Part shown: positions 44,013 to 53,786 of the stretch, piece by piece | Numbering within the stretch: the first letter of the stretch is position 1 | How the letters are laid out: every line of letters starts with the position of its first letter | Assembly (NCBI RefSeq): GCF_009725995.1 | Contig: NZ_RCNS01000002.1 | Location: forward strand, 992,001-1,056,000 | Length of the DNA stretch: 64,000 nt | Source: Zobellia laminariae | GTDB lineage: Bacteria > Bacteroidota > Bacteroidia > Flavobacteriales > Flavobacteriaceae | Reading direction: 5' to 3' | The notes under the pieces: generated by a model | Told to the model about the DNA's origin: nothing | The model's input: only the letters and a program-made list of their open reading frames with translations | The model's database searches: none | Program-made: the position numbers and the translations under genes

Positions 44013-44477
44013 TTATTTAGAATACTTATCATCCGTTACAGGTTGAAACCACTGCGCAGGTCCTTTATCCCGACTTGAAATTGCTATATGAGCAAATTCT
44101 GAATTTTGACTAGCCCCATGCCAATGTTTTATGTTGGGCAGGCATTTTATGGTTTCTCCTTGAAGCATAGTTTGTTTGTCTTTTCCTTCTTCTTGGTAAT
44201 ATCCCTCTCCTTTGGTAACGATAAGAATTTGCCCAGCGGGATGCGAATGCCAATTGGTCCGTGCCCCAGGTTCAAAAGTGACCAAGCCGGCATACATGGT
44301 ATTTAAACTATCTGGTGTAGCCAACATAATTAGCCACGCGGTGCCCGTAAAATTTTCATTGGTTATTATTTCACCTTTAGAAAACAAAGCAGCATCCTTA
44401 TGAATTTCTGTTGCTTCATTGCATCCAATCAACAGGGTTAAAATCAAAAATGTGCTATATATAGGGTTAATTTTCAT
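44013..44477 (-). CDS. Cupin lipoprotein (paralogue 1)
   Basis: 155 residues from ATG 44477; the frame extends upstream to 44564, but the signal peptide begins with MKINPIYSTF. The lipobox is LLIGC (Cys19). The cupin motifs are NWHSHPAGQILIVTKGEGYYQEEGKD and KCLPNIKHWHGAS, which give His ligands for a metal. Sister to the cupin at 45272-45745. It is probably a periplasmic dioxygenase, isomerase or binding protein; substrate unknown. Last gene of the operon. Confidence 0.88.
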   Translation of the reverse strand: MKINPIYSTFLILTLLIGCNEATEIHKDAALFSKGEIITNENFTGTAWLIMLATPDSLNTMYAGLVTFEPGARTNWHSHPAGQILIVTKGEGYYQEEGKDKQTMLQGETIKCLPNIKHWHGASQNSEFAHIAISSRDKGPAQWFQPVTDDKYSK

Positions 44478-44490
44478 TTCTCTACTATTA

Positions 44491-45261
44491 TTATTTTCGA
44501 TTATCAAGTACTTCTTTAAGAACCAATTTTGCTGCCTTTGCGTTCTCGGTCGTCGTAGTTCCATCTAGTACTTTGGTGAACTCCCGCAATTGCTCGGGCT
44601 GCCATCCTACGTTTAACGAAAGATTTAAATGGCTTTTTAACATGGGCTCTAAGGTACCCAAACTTGCAATGACCGAGATGGTAACCAATTCTCGTTGTTG
44701 GAGGGTAAGCACATTGCGCTCAAAAATATCGGCAAATAAATGTTCTTTTAAAAAACGATCCAACTCCGGTGAAAATTCTTGATAGGCAGGTTTTGGACCA
44801 TCCAACGATCGGCCTACTAAGGTTTCCAAAATTTCCTTTCCACGGTCATATTTATCCCGTGAATCGGTAATGGGGGATGCTTCCACTCCCCTTTCGTCCA
44901 AAATTTCAGTATTTTTCCGGTCCTCCAATACCTGTAAAAAAGTCTGTAAACCTCGAATACTTCTAGGGAATCCGGCATAGGCGTACAGATGTACCAACAC
45001 CTCCTTAATTTGGTTAACGGTGAGTTTATTATCCAGCCCATCATGGAGGGCAATCTTTAAGTTCTCTAAATCACCTTGCGCAGTATAGCTTGCAATTTTG
45101 ATAATGCTGTTCTTTTTATGAGATAAAGCATTGTTTAATGTTAATTCTTGCGCGTTAGATTGAAAACCGATAAATAATAACACCCAAAACAATACTGTTG
45201 CCGTGTCAAGGATATTTCTAAAACGTATGATAGGTTTAGTACTCAATAACTTTAATTTCAT
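44491..45261 (-). CDS. Carboxymuconolactone decarboxylase family protein
   Basis: 256 residues with an N-terminal signal peptide (ending near SNA-QE). Two CMD/AhpD-like helical repeats: IKIALHDGLDNKLTVNQIKEVLVHLYAYAGFPRSIRGLQTF, and the second FADIFERNVLTLQQRELVTISVIASLGTLEPMLKSHLNLSLNVGW. The usual AhpD Cys pair is not seen, so a peroxidase-type role is unlikely. It lies between the two cupin genes (13 and 10 bp), a frequent pairing of unknown pathway. Confidence 0.85.
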   Translation of the reverse strand: MKLKLLSTKPIIRFRNILDTATVLFWVLLFIGFQSNAQELTLNNALSHKKNSIIKIASYTAQGDLENLKIALHDGLDNKLTVNQIKEVLVHLYAYAGFPRSIRGLQTFLQVLEDRKNTEILDERGVEASPITDSRDKYDRGKEILETLVGRSLDGPKPAYQEFSPELDRFLKEHLFADIFERNVLTLQQRELVTISVIASLGTLEPMLKSHLNLSLNVGWQPEQLREFTKVLDGTTTTENAKAAKLVLKEVLDNRK

Positions 45262-45271
45262 AAGGGTTATA

Positions 45272-45745
45272 TTAGTCTTTCAGTTGATCGGCAACGCTAT
45301 CATAATATTCTTGCGATACCACTTCGGTCCATGTGGTGGGTTGTCCTCCTCCATAAATTGCTAAATAAGTGACATCACTATCCTTGGTTGAAGCGTGCCA
45401 GTGTTCTGTTTCTTTATCACATTTAATCACATCGCCTGCTTTAAGTATCACAGGGTCTTTTCCTCTTTCTTGATAATAACCTTCACCGTCAACGTAAATA
45501 AGAATTTGAGAAGTTGAATGTTTGTGCCAATCTAATGTAGAATTTGCCTTAAAAGTGGCTTTGGTAATATTAAAGTCAGTTTCATCATCAGCCTGTAATA
45601 CACCGTTCAACCATGCTTCACCAATATAATGCGTATTTGGTGCCTTGAAGCCTTCGTCTTTGTATGAAGATACTTTGTAGTCCGTATTTTGGGCAAAAAT
45701 GCAAATGGGAAGGATAAATAGTACTGTTGTAATTAGATTTTTCAT
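45272..45745 (-). CDS. Cupin, secreted (paralogue 2)
   Basis: 157 residues from ATG 45745 (the frame is open further upstream to 45784, overlapping the hydrolase gene). Signal peptide (FILPICIFA-QN). The metal-binding motif is DWHKHSTSQILIYVDGEGYYQERGKDP then KCDKETEHWHAST. It shares the GEGYYQE.GKD and KC...HWHAS blocks with the first cupin, so the two arose by duplication. Periplasmic. Confidence 0.88.
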   Translation of the reverse strand: MKNLITTVLFILPICIFAQNTDYKVSSYKDEGFKAPNTHYIGEAWLNGVLQADDETDFNITKATFKANSTLDWHKHSTSQILIYVDGEGYYQERGKDPVILKAGDVIKCDKETEHWHASTKDSDVTYLAIYGGGQPTTWTEVVSQEYYDSVADQLKD

Positions 45746-45756
45746 TTCCTTATTTT

Positions 45757-46872
45757 TTAGTTTAATTTCTTTTCTTCTAGCCAATTGTACATCAGATTGG
45801 CTATTTCTTGATTGTTTAAATCGGACATGGGGAAGTGCGTGTTGCCTTTAATTCCTATTTCAGGCAATACCACTAAGCTTACATCTCCTCCGGCATCATT
45901 AACAGCTTTGGTCCACTTTTTTGCCATACGAAGTGCAGCACGCCATTGATCTTGACCAGGATTTTCGACTTCAGTTTCAGGAATGTAATCCCCATAATAG
46001 ATTACAATGGGGATTTTGGTCAGTTTTTTAAATTCTTCCGCCGGAATACCTTTGGCACTTAATGTTCCGCCCACATAAGCGATAGGGTCTGGAATGTCAT
46101 TGTCAGGAAAAATAAAATTACTACCAGGTTCGTAAGCTACAATAGCTTTTATGCGGTCATTCTTTAGAGCGGTACTCCAACCTTGTCCGCCACTGTGGGA
46201 ATGGGTAACAAGTATTCCTTCACCAATTTTTTCAAACAATGCGGTAACAGCGTCAATATTGAGATTGATACTTAAAGGTCCCGTATCTGGAGTACTGCGA
46301 CGGAAAAATTGATTTAGAGCTTCGGGATCCTTCGAAAACTGAATGTCTGGATAAAAATTAACTCCCTCTCCCATTCTAAATATACCGAACCATAGTTGAT
46401 CCTCGGTTCTTGCCTCAATTGTTTTTGGTGCTGAACTTTGTCCTGCCAGTCCCCTTCTGGGGTTATCTAATAAATATACAGGGAAACGTTTTTTTAGAAA
46501 AATACTTTGAAAGCCTTCTCTACCATCTGGGGTGCTTTGCCATGTACGCATAGACTGACCGTAACCATGCCAAAATACTAATGGGAGATTACGTGGTTCT
46601 GTAGGAATTTGATATAAAACCGAAGCATGGTCCCCGTGAAGCGTTTGTCCCACATTACTTTGATTTGAAGGATTGAATGCTCCGTGAGCAATAGGGTCAA
46701 ATTCCCCTGGGCTTTTCTTAACCGTACCGCCAACGGCAAAAGTACCCTGTTGTTGAATAGAGATAACATCATTAGACTTTATAGGTTTTTGAGTTACCTG
46801 TTTGCTTTGTTCGGTACAGCCAATAAGAAGTAATGTGCTTCCAAGTACAAATAGATAGTTTAGCTTTATCAT
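45757..46872 (-). CDS. Alpha/beta hydrolase lipoprotein
   Basis: 371 residues with a lipobox (LLLIGC, Cys19). The alpha/beta fold shows LPLVFWHGYGQSMRTWQSTPDGREGFQSIFL and the nucleophile elbow VTHSHSGGQGW (Ser between His and Gly), and NTHFPMSDLNNQEIANLMY near the C-terminus supplies the catalytic His. Probably a periplasmic esterase or lactonase. It starts the coding for the cupin/CMD operon after the envelope protein gene. Confidence 0.85.
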   Translation of the reverse strand: MIKLNYLFVLGSTLLLIGCTEQSKQVTQKPIKSNDVISIQQQGTFAVGGTVKKSPGEFDPIAHGAFNPSNQSNVGQTLHGDHASVLYQIPTEPRNLPLVFWHGYGQSMRTWQSTPDGREGFQSIFLKKRFPVYLLDNPRRGLAGQSSAPKTIEARTEDQLWFGIFRMGEGVNFYPDIQFSKDPEALNQFFRRSTPDTGPLSINLNIDAVTALFEKIGEGILVTHSHSGGQGWSTALKNDRIKAIVAYEPGSNFIFPDNDIPDPIAYVGGTLSAKGIPAEEFKKLTKIPIVIYYGDYIPETEVENPGQDQWRAALRMAKKWTKAVNDAGGDVSLVVLPEIGIKGNTHFPMSDLNNQEIANLMYNWLEEKKLN

Positions 46873-46908
46873 GATTTACTTTTTTTTGGGGAATCTTTAA
46901 TCGATACT

Positions 46909-47691
46909 TTATATTTTTCTCTTCAAATTCCTAGCTTTTCCTGATGATGGAAAGCTATAATTCAACAACACGCTCCATGTAAAATCGTCATCGGGCAAGA
47001 TTTGTGTGCTGATTCCTTTGTTTACCACCGCTGTTAAAGAAAAGGGACAATTTCTTTTCGCCAAGGTCAAAAATGCAGAAGTATAATAACCGGTTAATTT
47101 GTCTGAAGTAAGATAGTAAACTTGTGGCGTAAAATTCATAAATACAGTTTTTGAAAGGGGTATTTGTGTAAAGGAAGCATTTACTACCAAGAAATTGGTC
47201 TCTTTTACACCTTCATCTAGACCACGCCCATATAAATAATATATACCTACGCTAAATCGCTCTGTTATTTTATAATTGGGTACCACTTCTGCGCCTATAT
47301 ATCTTCTTGATTCTAACAGTTCCTCATTCTGCCCATTGCGAATTACATTGACCGTTCTAAAATTGAGTCCAGGGTGTGCGCCTACTCTAAGCGAGAACTT
47401 TTCTTTTTCAATTGCCTTATAGCGTAACCAAAACAACATGGTCCATGGTTTGCCTTCTAGTGAAAAGCGCATATCGGGTTCAAAACTTAGCTTTCCCTTG
47501 GTAAACTTTAAATCGAACAACAAAGCAGGGTCACCTAAAGAAAAGGAAGGAACCAATGATACGCCATTATGGGTAATACTTGCAGTAGCCCTAAAATCAT
47601 CTAGAAATTTAGGGTGATTTTCAGAACCACTTTCTTGTGCGTACATGGTTGATAACAAAAGGGACACTACTAACGTAACTACTTTATTCAT
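46909..47691 (-). CDS. Beta-rich envelope protein of unknown family
   Basis: 260 residues with a signal peptide (TMYA-QE) and alternating aromatic/charged strands through the whole chain, with many Phe/Tyr (FTQIPLSKTVFMNFTPQVYYLTSDKLTGYYTSAFL), as in a small outer-membrane barrel. It ends in ..SFPSSGKARNLKRKI with a basic tail, unlike the usual aromatic C-terminal barrel signal. First gene of the minus-strand operon, divergent from the AraC regulator. Confidence 0.6.
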   Translation of the reverse strand: MNKVVTLVVSLLLSTMYAQESGSENHPKFLDDFRATASITHNGVSLVPSFSLGDPALLFDLKFTKGKLSFEPDMRFSLEGKPWTMLFWLRYKAIEKEKFSLRVGAHPGLNFRTVNVIRNGQNEELLESRRYIGAEVVPNYKITERFSVGIYYLYGRGLDEGVKETNFLVVNASFTQIPLSKTVFMNFTPQVYYLTSDKLTGYYTSAFLTLAKRNCPFSLTAVVNKGISTQILPDDDFTWSVLLNYSFPSSGKARNLKRKI

Positions 47692-47845
47692 AAGGGGTTA
47701 ATTTCTTTCAGAACAAAATTAGGATAAGAAAGAAGGCAGGGTAATACCCAAATAACGGATGTTTATACCATAATTACAGATTTTAGGATCAGGGTTTGAC
47801 TACATGGTAGTCAATAGGTTATCTTTATTTTAAATTCAATTGGTC

Positions 47846-48760
47846 GTGAAGAATATTTTAGAGATAAAAACCATTGCAGATTACTTTAAACTGCGAAATT
47901 GTGAAGTGCTACATCCGTTGGTGGGTATTGTAGATTTTGACAACGTAAGTAAAAGCGGATACACCAATATGCCTTACGACGGTTTTCATTATAGTTGCTA
48001 TGCCATCTTCCTAAAAGATGCTGTTGGGTGTAAATTGATGTATGGCGGGAATGCTTATGATTATGATGAAGGGACATTGGTCTTTATGGCACCTAACCAA
48101 ACCATTGAATTTGGCGGGTTCGCCCCAGATTATGTTCCCAAAGGCTATGCATTACTCTTTCACCCAGACCTACTATTGGGCACTAATTTGGCTAAAAAGA
48201 TTCAGGAGTTTAATTTCTTTACCTATTCTAGTAATGAAGCTTTGCATTTATCGGCTAAAGAACGAAAAGTGATTTTAAGTTTGTTGGAAAAAATTCAGTT
48301 TGAATTGGAGCAGCCGATAGACAAACACAGCAAGAAACTAATCGTAACCAATATAGAGTTGTTTTTAGATTATTGCCTACGATTTTATGACCGCCAATTT
48401 ATTACCCGCGAAGTTGTCAATAAAGGCACTTTAGAAAAGTTTGATACCCTATTGAGGGATTATTTTTTATCAGATAAACCTAAAACTAACGGCTTACCCT
48501 CTGTTGGCTATTTCGCAGACCAATTACATCTGTCCTCAAACTACTTTGGTGATTTGGTCAAAAAGGAAACCGGAAAATCTGCCCAAGAATATATACAGAT
48601 AAAACTTATTGATGTAGCAAAAGAAAAAGTCTTTGACCCTAACAAATCTGTAAGTGAAATAGCATATGAATTAGGTTTTAAATATCCACAGCATTTTAGT
48701 CGCCTATTCAAACAAAAGGTTGGTCATTCTCCTAAAGAATTTCGGGCCTCTTTTAATTAA
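47846..48760 (+). CDS. AraC family transcriptional regulator
   Basis: About 304 residues. N-terminal cupin-like sensing domain (YSCYAIFLKDAVGC...LVFMAPNQTIEF...PKGYALLFHPDLLLG), C-terminal double HTH (LPSVGYFADQLHLSSNYFGDLVKKETGKSAQEYIQIKLIDVAKEKV, then SVSEIAYELGFKYPQHFSRLFKQKVGHSPKEFR). The start could be TTG 47840 or GTG 47846. It diverges from the cupin/hydrolase operon across a 150-bp region and probably activates it in response to a small molecule. Confidence 0.92.
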   Translation: MKNILEIKTIADYFKLRNCEVLHPLVGIVDFDNVSKSGYTNMPYDGFHYSCYAIFLKDAVGCKLMYGGNAYDYDEGTLVFMAPNQTIEFGGFAPDYVPKGYALLFHPDLLLGTNLAKKIQEFNFFTYSSNEALHLSAKERKVILSLLEKIQFELEQPIDKHSKKLIVTNIELFLDYCLRFYDRQFITREVVNKGTLEKFDTLLRDYFLSDKPKTNGLPSVGYFADQLHLSSNYFGDLVKKETGKSAQEYIQIKLIDVAKEKVFDPNKSVSEIAYELGFKYPQHFSRLFKQKVGHSPKEFRASFN

Positions 48761-48777
48761 TTGTGGTTAAAATCATT

Positions 48778-49090
48778 CCACACACATTACACTCCCCTCC
48801 TATCGTCGGCTCATATAATAAGTGTTTATTCACAATGTTTTTATTTTTTTTTAAATGTGTTCATGAAACTTGTACCTCGGTTTTATTACCTTTCAGAAGA
48901 AAGTTTAAAGAAAGAAAAAAATCAATGAAAATTTGTAGATACTTTCGCTTTCTACCGAAGCTTAAGTTACATAACGCGGAACATTATAGTACAAATATAG
49001 TAAATTGGCGAATAGACCATTTTCGGTCTATTTTACATAGTTGCAGATATCGGCCTTTAGGACTATATCGTCAGCAATTAACAGCTGCAC
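48778..49090 (+). repeat. Dispersed intergenic repeat, copy C
   Basis: The same head (CACACATTACACTCCCCTCC) and an ACATAACGC-containing tail as copy A. Left arm TTACATAACGCGGAACATTATAG (48967-48989). Inner perfect stem AATAGACC/GGTCTATT (49011-49032). Right part CTATATCGTCAGCAATTA (49063-49080). The roughly 35 bp around GGACTATATCGTCAGCAATTA are nearly identical to copy D. It covers the gap between the AraC and serine hydrolase genes; an open frame on it is not a gene. Confidence 0.8.
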
Positions 49091-49206
49091 TATGAATTGT
49101 TAGTTGGTTTGACACTCAACTTTATAAGTACACACCAAGTTGGAAATTTAGTAAGAATTATAAAGTGGATGAGGACAAGCACTTAATTTTAGCCATTTTA
49201 TACCAA

Positions 49207-50385
49207 TTATTTAGTCTTGAGAGCAGGAATTATTCTGTTTTGCAAAACTCTATAAGTTGACTTTTCTGGCTCGTCATTTATATTCCAACCATTAAAGACA
49301 ATAATTAAATTATATTCTGGTGCTATCATTAAATACTGACCTCCATATCCGTTGGCGGAATAAATCTTGGATTTGCCATTATTCGTATATTCAGGAATCC
49401 ACCATTGATACCCATACCCCGTAACACTTTGCCATTGAGGTTTTACGTTTTTGAGTAAAGGGCTTGTAGATGTTGTTACCCAACTTTCAGATACAATTTG
49501 CTTACCGTTCCATTTCCCTTTGTTTAAAAACAATGAACCAATTTTAGCCAAGTCTTCTGCCTTTAGGTATAAACCTCCTTCTGTATCAATTTCTCCATCA
49601 GGCGTTTCTTTCCAATAGTAATTTGTAATCCCAAGGGGCTCAAATAATTTTTCTTCTGCCCAATCATCAATTCGTTTGCCCGTAATGGTTCTAATGATTT
49701 TACCTAAAAGAACCGTTCCTCCTCCGTTATACACGAATTTTGTTCCTGGGATGGTATCAATGGGTTTACTCAAAACATAATCTATCCAGTTATCGCTTGA
49801 TTCTAGCCTAAAACAGTCATTTGTAGTATCATTATGGTCAGTCTCTTCATTCCATTGTAATCCACTTCTCATTGTCAACAAATCTTCAATGGTAATATTT
49901 TGCTTTCGCAAATCTTCAATTTCAATGTCCTTATTATCCACTAGAGGCATTGCTTTATTGTCAACGTTATAATCCTCATTCAAATCCAACGCAATACCAA
50001 AAAGAATAGAGGTAATACTTTTGGTAACAGATTGAAGGGTGTGCAATTCACTTTCCTTATAGTAAGGATGCCAATCTGTACTGTTGAAATTGTATTGGTG
50101 ATTTGTTGTGTCATATTTTTGGACAATGGTTTCATAATCTTGGTCGTATTTGAAATCTGCCAATAATGCGTCATTTCTAATAACCATAAAGCGGTCAATT
50201 AATCCATAAGCTCCGTTATTTATTTCTAAATTAATGGAATCGATTACAGCAGATAGGGCATTTTGGGAGGTTTCCTTTTGTGTTTCTTTAATAGACCCTT
50301 TCTTTTTTGAGTTACAACCCATTAATGTCACTATAAAGAAAATTAAAAATGATAGTTTTTTAGTTCTATTCATTAATGCTTTCAT
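49207..50385 (-). CDS. Serine hydrolase, beta-lactamase class C-like lipoprotein
   Basis: 392 residues. Lipobox LMGC (Cys24). Catalytic Ser119-Val-Thr-Lys122 (LQSVTKSITSIL). The YxN-like motif is in KFVYNGGGTVLLGKII, and the third motif region is NGYGGQYLMI. This family includes esterases, D-aminopeptidases and penicillin-binding proteins; resistance need not be implied. The alternative start at Met5 keeps the signal. Single minus-strand gene following repeat copy C. Confidence 0.88.
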   Translation of the reverse strand: MKALMNRTKKLSFLIFFIVTLMGCNSKKKGSIKETQKETSQNALSAVIDSINLEINNGAYGLIDRFMVIRNDALLADFKYDQDYETIVQKYDTTNHQYNFNSTDWHPYYKESELHTLQSVTKSITSILFGIALDLNEDYNVDNKAMPLVDNKDIEIEDLRKQNITIEDLLTMRSGLQWNEETDHNDTTNDCFRLESSDNWIDYVLSKPIDTIPGTKFVYNGGGTVLLGKIIRTITGKRIDDWAEEKLFEPLGITNYYWKETPDGEIDTEGGLYLKAEDLAKIGSLFLNKGKWNGKQIVSESWVTTSTSPLLKNVKPQWQSVTGYGYQWWIPEYTNNGKSKIYSANGYGGQYLMIAPEYNLIIVFNGWNINDEPEKSTYRVLQNRIIPALKTK

Positions 50386-50573
50386 AATTTTTGTTTTAAT
50401 TGGGTGAAACGGATTCAGCTAAGGTTCGTTGCGTACAAATAGGCTAAAATTCTTTGAGATACAATATAATAAAAAGTAGAGAAGGACCATCGTCTTAGCC
50501 AACACTAGCAATTAATTATACACGTTGCTGCCACACATTTTTAATTTAGAAATTATTATTTTTTATGATTCAT

Positions 50574-51545
50574 TTAAAAATCGATAACAAACTCCGGTAA
50601 TACAACATCTTTAATTTTAGCAATTACTTCACTTACGGGCGTTTCAGATTTTCTTAGGTTTATCGCCATATGGTTAACACCAACGTTTTCATATGCTTTT
50701 AAATACTCTGTAAGATGATTAATACCTACTGTACCACCAAAATGCTGTGGTTTAAAAGTCGTATTGTCATCTTTAGACAAGTTTAAATGTATAGCCGAGA
50801 TATAAGGCTTTGCTGCTTGGTCTTCATCATATAAAGCATTACACCAATATTTTCTCATTTCTAAAGTTTCTGCCACCGGTCTTGGGTAATTGAACCAAGC
50901 TTGCGCGTTTTTGGCTATCCAATTTATGCTTTGTCCGGAATGACCAGCGACTGCAAGTGGAATGTCTTTTTTCGGTTTAGGATAGACTTCAATACCGCTG
51001 CTTAAAAAATCGTATTTAGATTTTAAATTACTGTTTGTTTTCCAAACTTCTTTAATGATATCTAGATTTTGTCTAAAGATTTCAGGTCTCTTTTTATAAT
51101 CGATTTTGTACATCGGGAACTCCACAGGTCGGTCGCCCAAACCTAAACCTAACAAAAGTCTGCCATCACTTAAATTTTCTATGGTAGCAGCAGCTTTGGC
51201 TAATTTTATAGGCTGTTGTAATGTTAATACTATAGCTGCCGTACCCAACAAAACGTTTTTGGTAGCTGCAGCTAAATAGCCCAAGTAAGGTAGGGTGTCA
51301 AACAATTGTGCGCCATCGCCAAAGTTAGGGTCGTACACCGGAACATCACGCATCCATAAAGCGGCGAAGCCTGCTTCGTCAATTTGTTGTGCCAATGCTA
51401 AGTGATTGGAGATATCTGGAACTCCAAAAGGTCTATTGTCTTCCAAACGTTTGCGATTTCCTTCGGTTGACCAATCATTATCTAAAGGAAACTCTATACC
51501 AAGTGTCATTTTACCTGGTTTGTATAGTTTATCAAATGGATTCAT
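50574..51545 (-). CDS. LLM-class flavin-dependent oxidoreductase
   Basis: 323 residues of the bacterial luciferase-like barrel: LGIEFPLDNDWSTEGNRK, AGFAALWMRDVPVYDP, GTAAIVLTLQQPIKLAKAAATIENLSDGRLLLGLGLGD and DIPLAVAGHSGQSINWIAKNA fit the family. It probably oxidises a small organic substrate with FMNH2 or F420. Downstream-most gene of an operon with an aldo/keto reductase, MFS exporter and cyclase. Confidence 0.9.
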   Translation of the reverse strand: MNPFDKLYKPGKMTLGIEFPLDNDWSTEGNRKRLEDNRPFGVPDISNHLALAQQIDEAGFAALWMRDVPVYDPNFGDGAQLFDTLPYLGYLAAATKNVLLGTAAIVLTLQQPIKLAKAAATIENLSDGRLLLGLGLGDRPVEFPMYKIDYKKRPEIFRQNLDIIKEVWKTNSNLKSKYDFLSSGIEVYPKPKKDIPLAVAGHSGQSINWIAKNAQAWFNYPRPVAETLEMRKYWCNALYDEDQAAKPYISAIHLNLSKDDNTTFKPQHFGGTVGINHLTEYLKAYENVGVNHMAINLRKSETPVSEVIAKIKDVVLPEFVIDF

Positions 51546-51603
51546 AATGTGTTTTTTATTAAATTCATCAGGTATCCGTTAAGACACCTGATGAATAATG
51601 TGA

Positions 51604-52545
51604 TTAAGCATTCCAGATACTATCTGCAGTGTAGGGTCCGTTGTCAACTTCCCAAAATTTGCCATCTATAAAGCGATGTCCTTTGTCTAAATCTTTCAAC
51701 AACGCCATATCTTCTTCAGTAAGCGTATGGTTTAACGTCTCTAGGTTCTGAAGTAATCGTGCTTCATTTGTAGATTTAGGAATTACCGCAATGCCTCGTT
51801 GCATTGTATATGCCAATGCTACTTGTGCAGGCGACATATGTCTTGAGTTAGCAATGGTTTTTATGGTGTCATTTTCCAACAAACGTAGCGTGCTGTTGTC
51901 ATCTACAAGCGAACCTAATGGTGCGTAAGCGGTGAGCAGAATATCGTTTTTTACGCAGAATGATTGTAATGCTTTCTGCTGTAAAAACGGATGCATTTCT
52001 ACCTGATTCATTTCTGGTTTGTGAACTGCACTCGCCATTATTTCTTTCAACTGATTTTCATTGAAATTACTCACGCCAATATGTTTTGTAAGCCCTTCTT
52101 CCAAAGCAGCTTCCATCCCTTTCCAAGTATTGGTTAATGGTACCTCTGAAAGCGGAATAAAATCTGATGCTTTTTCAGGCATTTCCGTCCCTTTTTTAAG
52201 AGCTACAGGCCAATGGATAAGATACAGGTCTAGATACTCTAGTTGTAAATCTTCTAAAGTTTGATTCAACGCAGGAACCACATTCTCTTCACCGTGAGAA
52301 GCATTCCATAATTTAGAAGTCACCCATAAATCTTCACGCGTAACTAAGCCTTGTTTTATGGCTTCAGCAATGGCATTACCTACTTCTTTTTCGTTACCGT
52401 ATGCCGCAGCACAATCTATATGTCTGTATCCTATTTTAATAGCCGAAAGTACTGCATTGTACACTTCATTAGGTTCAGAACGGAACGTTCCTAAGCCTAA
52501 AATTGGCATTTCGTCGTTATTTCTAAATTTTAATGTAGTCATCAT
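51604..52545 (-). CDS. Aldo/keto reductase
   Basis: 313 residues with an (alpha/beta)8 barrel. The catalytic tetrad can be read: Asp and Tyr in YRHIDCAAAYGNEKEVG, Lys in WVTSKLWNASH, His in LYLIHWPVAL. The NADPH-binding end is RGIAVIPKSTNEARLLQNLETLNHTL. It reduces carbonyl compounds. In the operon with an MFS transporter and LLM oxidoreductase, it may detoxify reactive aldehydes. Confidence 0.94.
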   Translation of the reverse strand: MMTTLKFRNNDEMPILGLGTFRSEPNEVYNAVLSAIKIGYRHIDCAAAYGNEKEVGNAIAEAIKQGLVTREDLWVTSKLWNASHGEENVVPALNQTLEDLQLEYLDLYLIHWPVALKKGTEMPEKASDFIPLSEVPLTNTWKGMEAALEEGLTKHIGVSNFNENQLKEIMASAVHKPEMNQVEMHPFLQQKALQSFCVKNDILLTAYAPLGSLVDDNSTLRLLENDTIKTIANSRHMSPAQVALAYTMQRGIAVIPKSTNEARLLQNLETLNHTLTEEDMALLKDLDKGHRFIDGKFWEVDNGPYTADSIWNA

Positions 52546-52552
52546 TATATAT

Positions 52553-53761
52553 TTATATTTTTTCTTTTTTGAATAAAACTAAGGTTAATAAGAATCCCAC
52601 AATCACTAGAATACCTCCTACCCACGGTGTTGCTTCAATACCTAAGCTCGATTCTACAACCATTCCGCCTACATAAGCGCCAATAGCAATACCTACATTA
52701 AACGCTGCGATGTTTAAGGCTGATGCTACATCTTCGGTTCCTGGTAAGTACTTTTCCGCCATTTTCACTACGTATAATTGTAATGCCGGTACGTTTGAAA
52801 ACGCTAGGATTCCCATAAAAAATAGGGTTACGATGGCAAAAATCTGACTAGAAGCGGTGAAGTATAACACAAACAATACGATGGCTTGTAAAGCAAACAT
52901 TACCAATAAGGCTTTTCCTGGTTTGTTGTTAGAGACTTTACCACCTATGATATTTCCAATTGCGATGGCAATACCATAAATTAAAAGGAATATACTGGTC
53001 ATATTTGAAGAGAAACCGGTTACTTCTTCCAATAAAGGAGTTAAATAGGTAAAGGTTACAAACGTACCTCCATAACCAAATGAGGTAATGGCCAATACCA
53101 ATAAAATAGACGGATTCTTAATCACCTTTAATTGGTCTATAAGACGTAATGGAGCCGATTGTTTGATGTTTTTAGGAACCAAAGCCAAACTAGCTATTGC
53201 ACCTACTAACCCTAAAAGCGCAACACCAATAAAAGTGGCTCTCCATCCAAAATTTTGACCAATGTATGTTCCTAAAGGCACACCAGTTACAATAGCTACA
53301 GTAAGACCAGCAAACATTATAGAAATGGCAGTTGCCCTTTTGTCTTTTGGTACTAAACTTGCGGCAATAGTAGAACCGATAGAGAAAAATACACCGTGCG
53401 CAAAACCTGTTACCACTCTTGATAATAGTAACAACTCAAAACTTGGTGAAATAGCTGCTAATCCGTTACCTATTATAAATAGTAACATAATACCCATTAG
53501 TAATTGTTTTCTAGGAATTTTACCTGTTAAGGCAGTTAATATGGGAGCACCAATGGCAACACCAATAGCGTACAGACTTACCAATAATCCTGCTGATGTT
53601 AATGATGTGCCTAGGTCACTTGCAACGGTAGATAATAAACCTACAATTACAAATTCCGTTGTTCCTATGGCAAATGCACTTATGGTCAATGCCCATAATG
53701 CCGCTGGTAGACTCTTCTTTTTGGCTACCGTAGTATCTCTATGTATTGTTGATGTTTCCAT
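52553..53761 (-). CDS. MFS transporter (DHA1-like)
   Basis: 402 residues from ATG 53761 (METSTIHRD), as the frame extension to 53800 overlaps the cyclase gene. Twelve spans. Motif A-like LTGKIPRKQLLMG, first span WALTISAFAIGTTEFVIVGLLSTVA (DHA1/AraJ type) and motif C-like GVPLGTYIG. Probably exports sugars, drugs or a metabolite of the neighbouring enzymes. It lies 7 bp before the aldo/keto reductase gene. Confidence 0.92.
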   Translation of the reverse strand: METSTIHRDTTVAKKKSLPAALWALTISAFAIGTTEFVIVGLLSTVASDLGTSLTSAGLLVSLYAIGVAIGAPILTALTGKIPRKQLLMGIMLLFIIGNGLAAISPSFELLLLSRVVTGFAHGVFFSIGSTIAASLVPKDKRATAISIMFAGLTVAIVTGVPLGTYIGQNFGWRATFIGVALLGLVGAIASLALVPKNIKQSAPLRLIDQLKVIKNPSILLVLAITSFGYGGTFVTFTYLTPLLEEVTGFSSNMTSIFLLIYGIAIAIGNIIGGKVSNNKPGKALLVMFALQAIVLFVLYFTASSQIFAIVTLFFMGILAFSNVPALQLYVVKMAEKYLPGTEDVASALNIAAFNVGIAIGAYVGGMVVESSLGIEATPWVGGILVIVGFLLTLVLFKKEKI

Positions 53762-53786
53762 AATTTCTAATCGCTTTTTGTTACTG

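Noticed and set aside
48763..49095. 110-residue open frame after the AraC gene
   Set aside because: It lies on repeat copy C, whose other copies are not open in the same frame; the conserved part is structural.
49207..50385. Beta-lactam resistance gene
   Set aside because: Class C-like serine hydrolases in this group are mostly esterases or peptidases; motif 2 and 3 are not those of AmpC enzymes.
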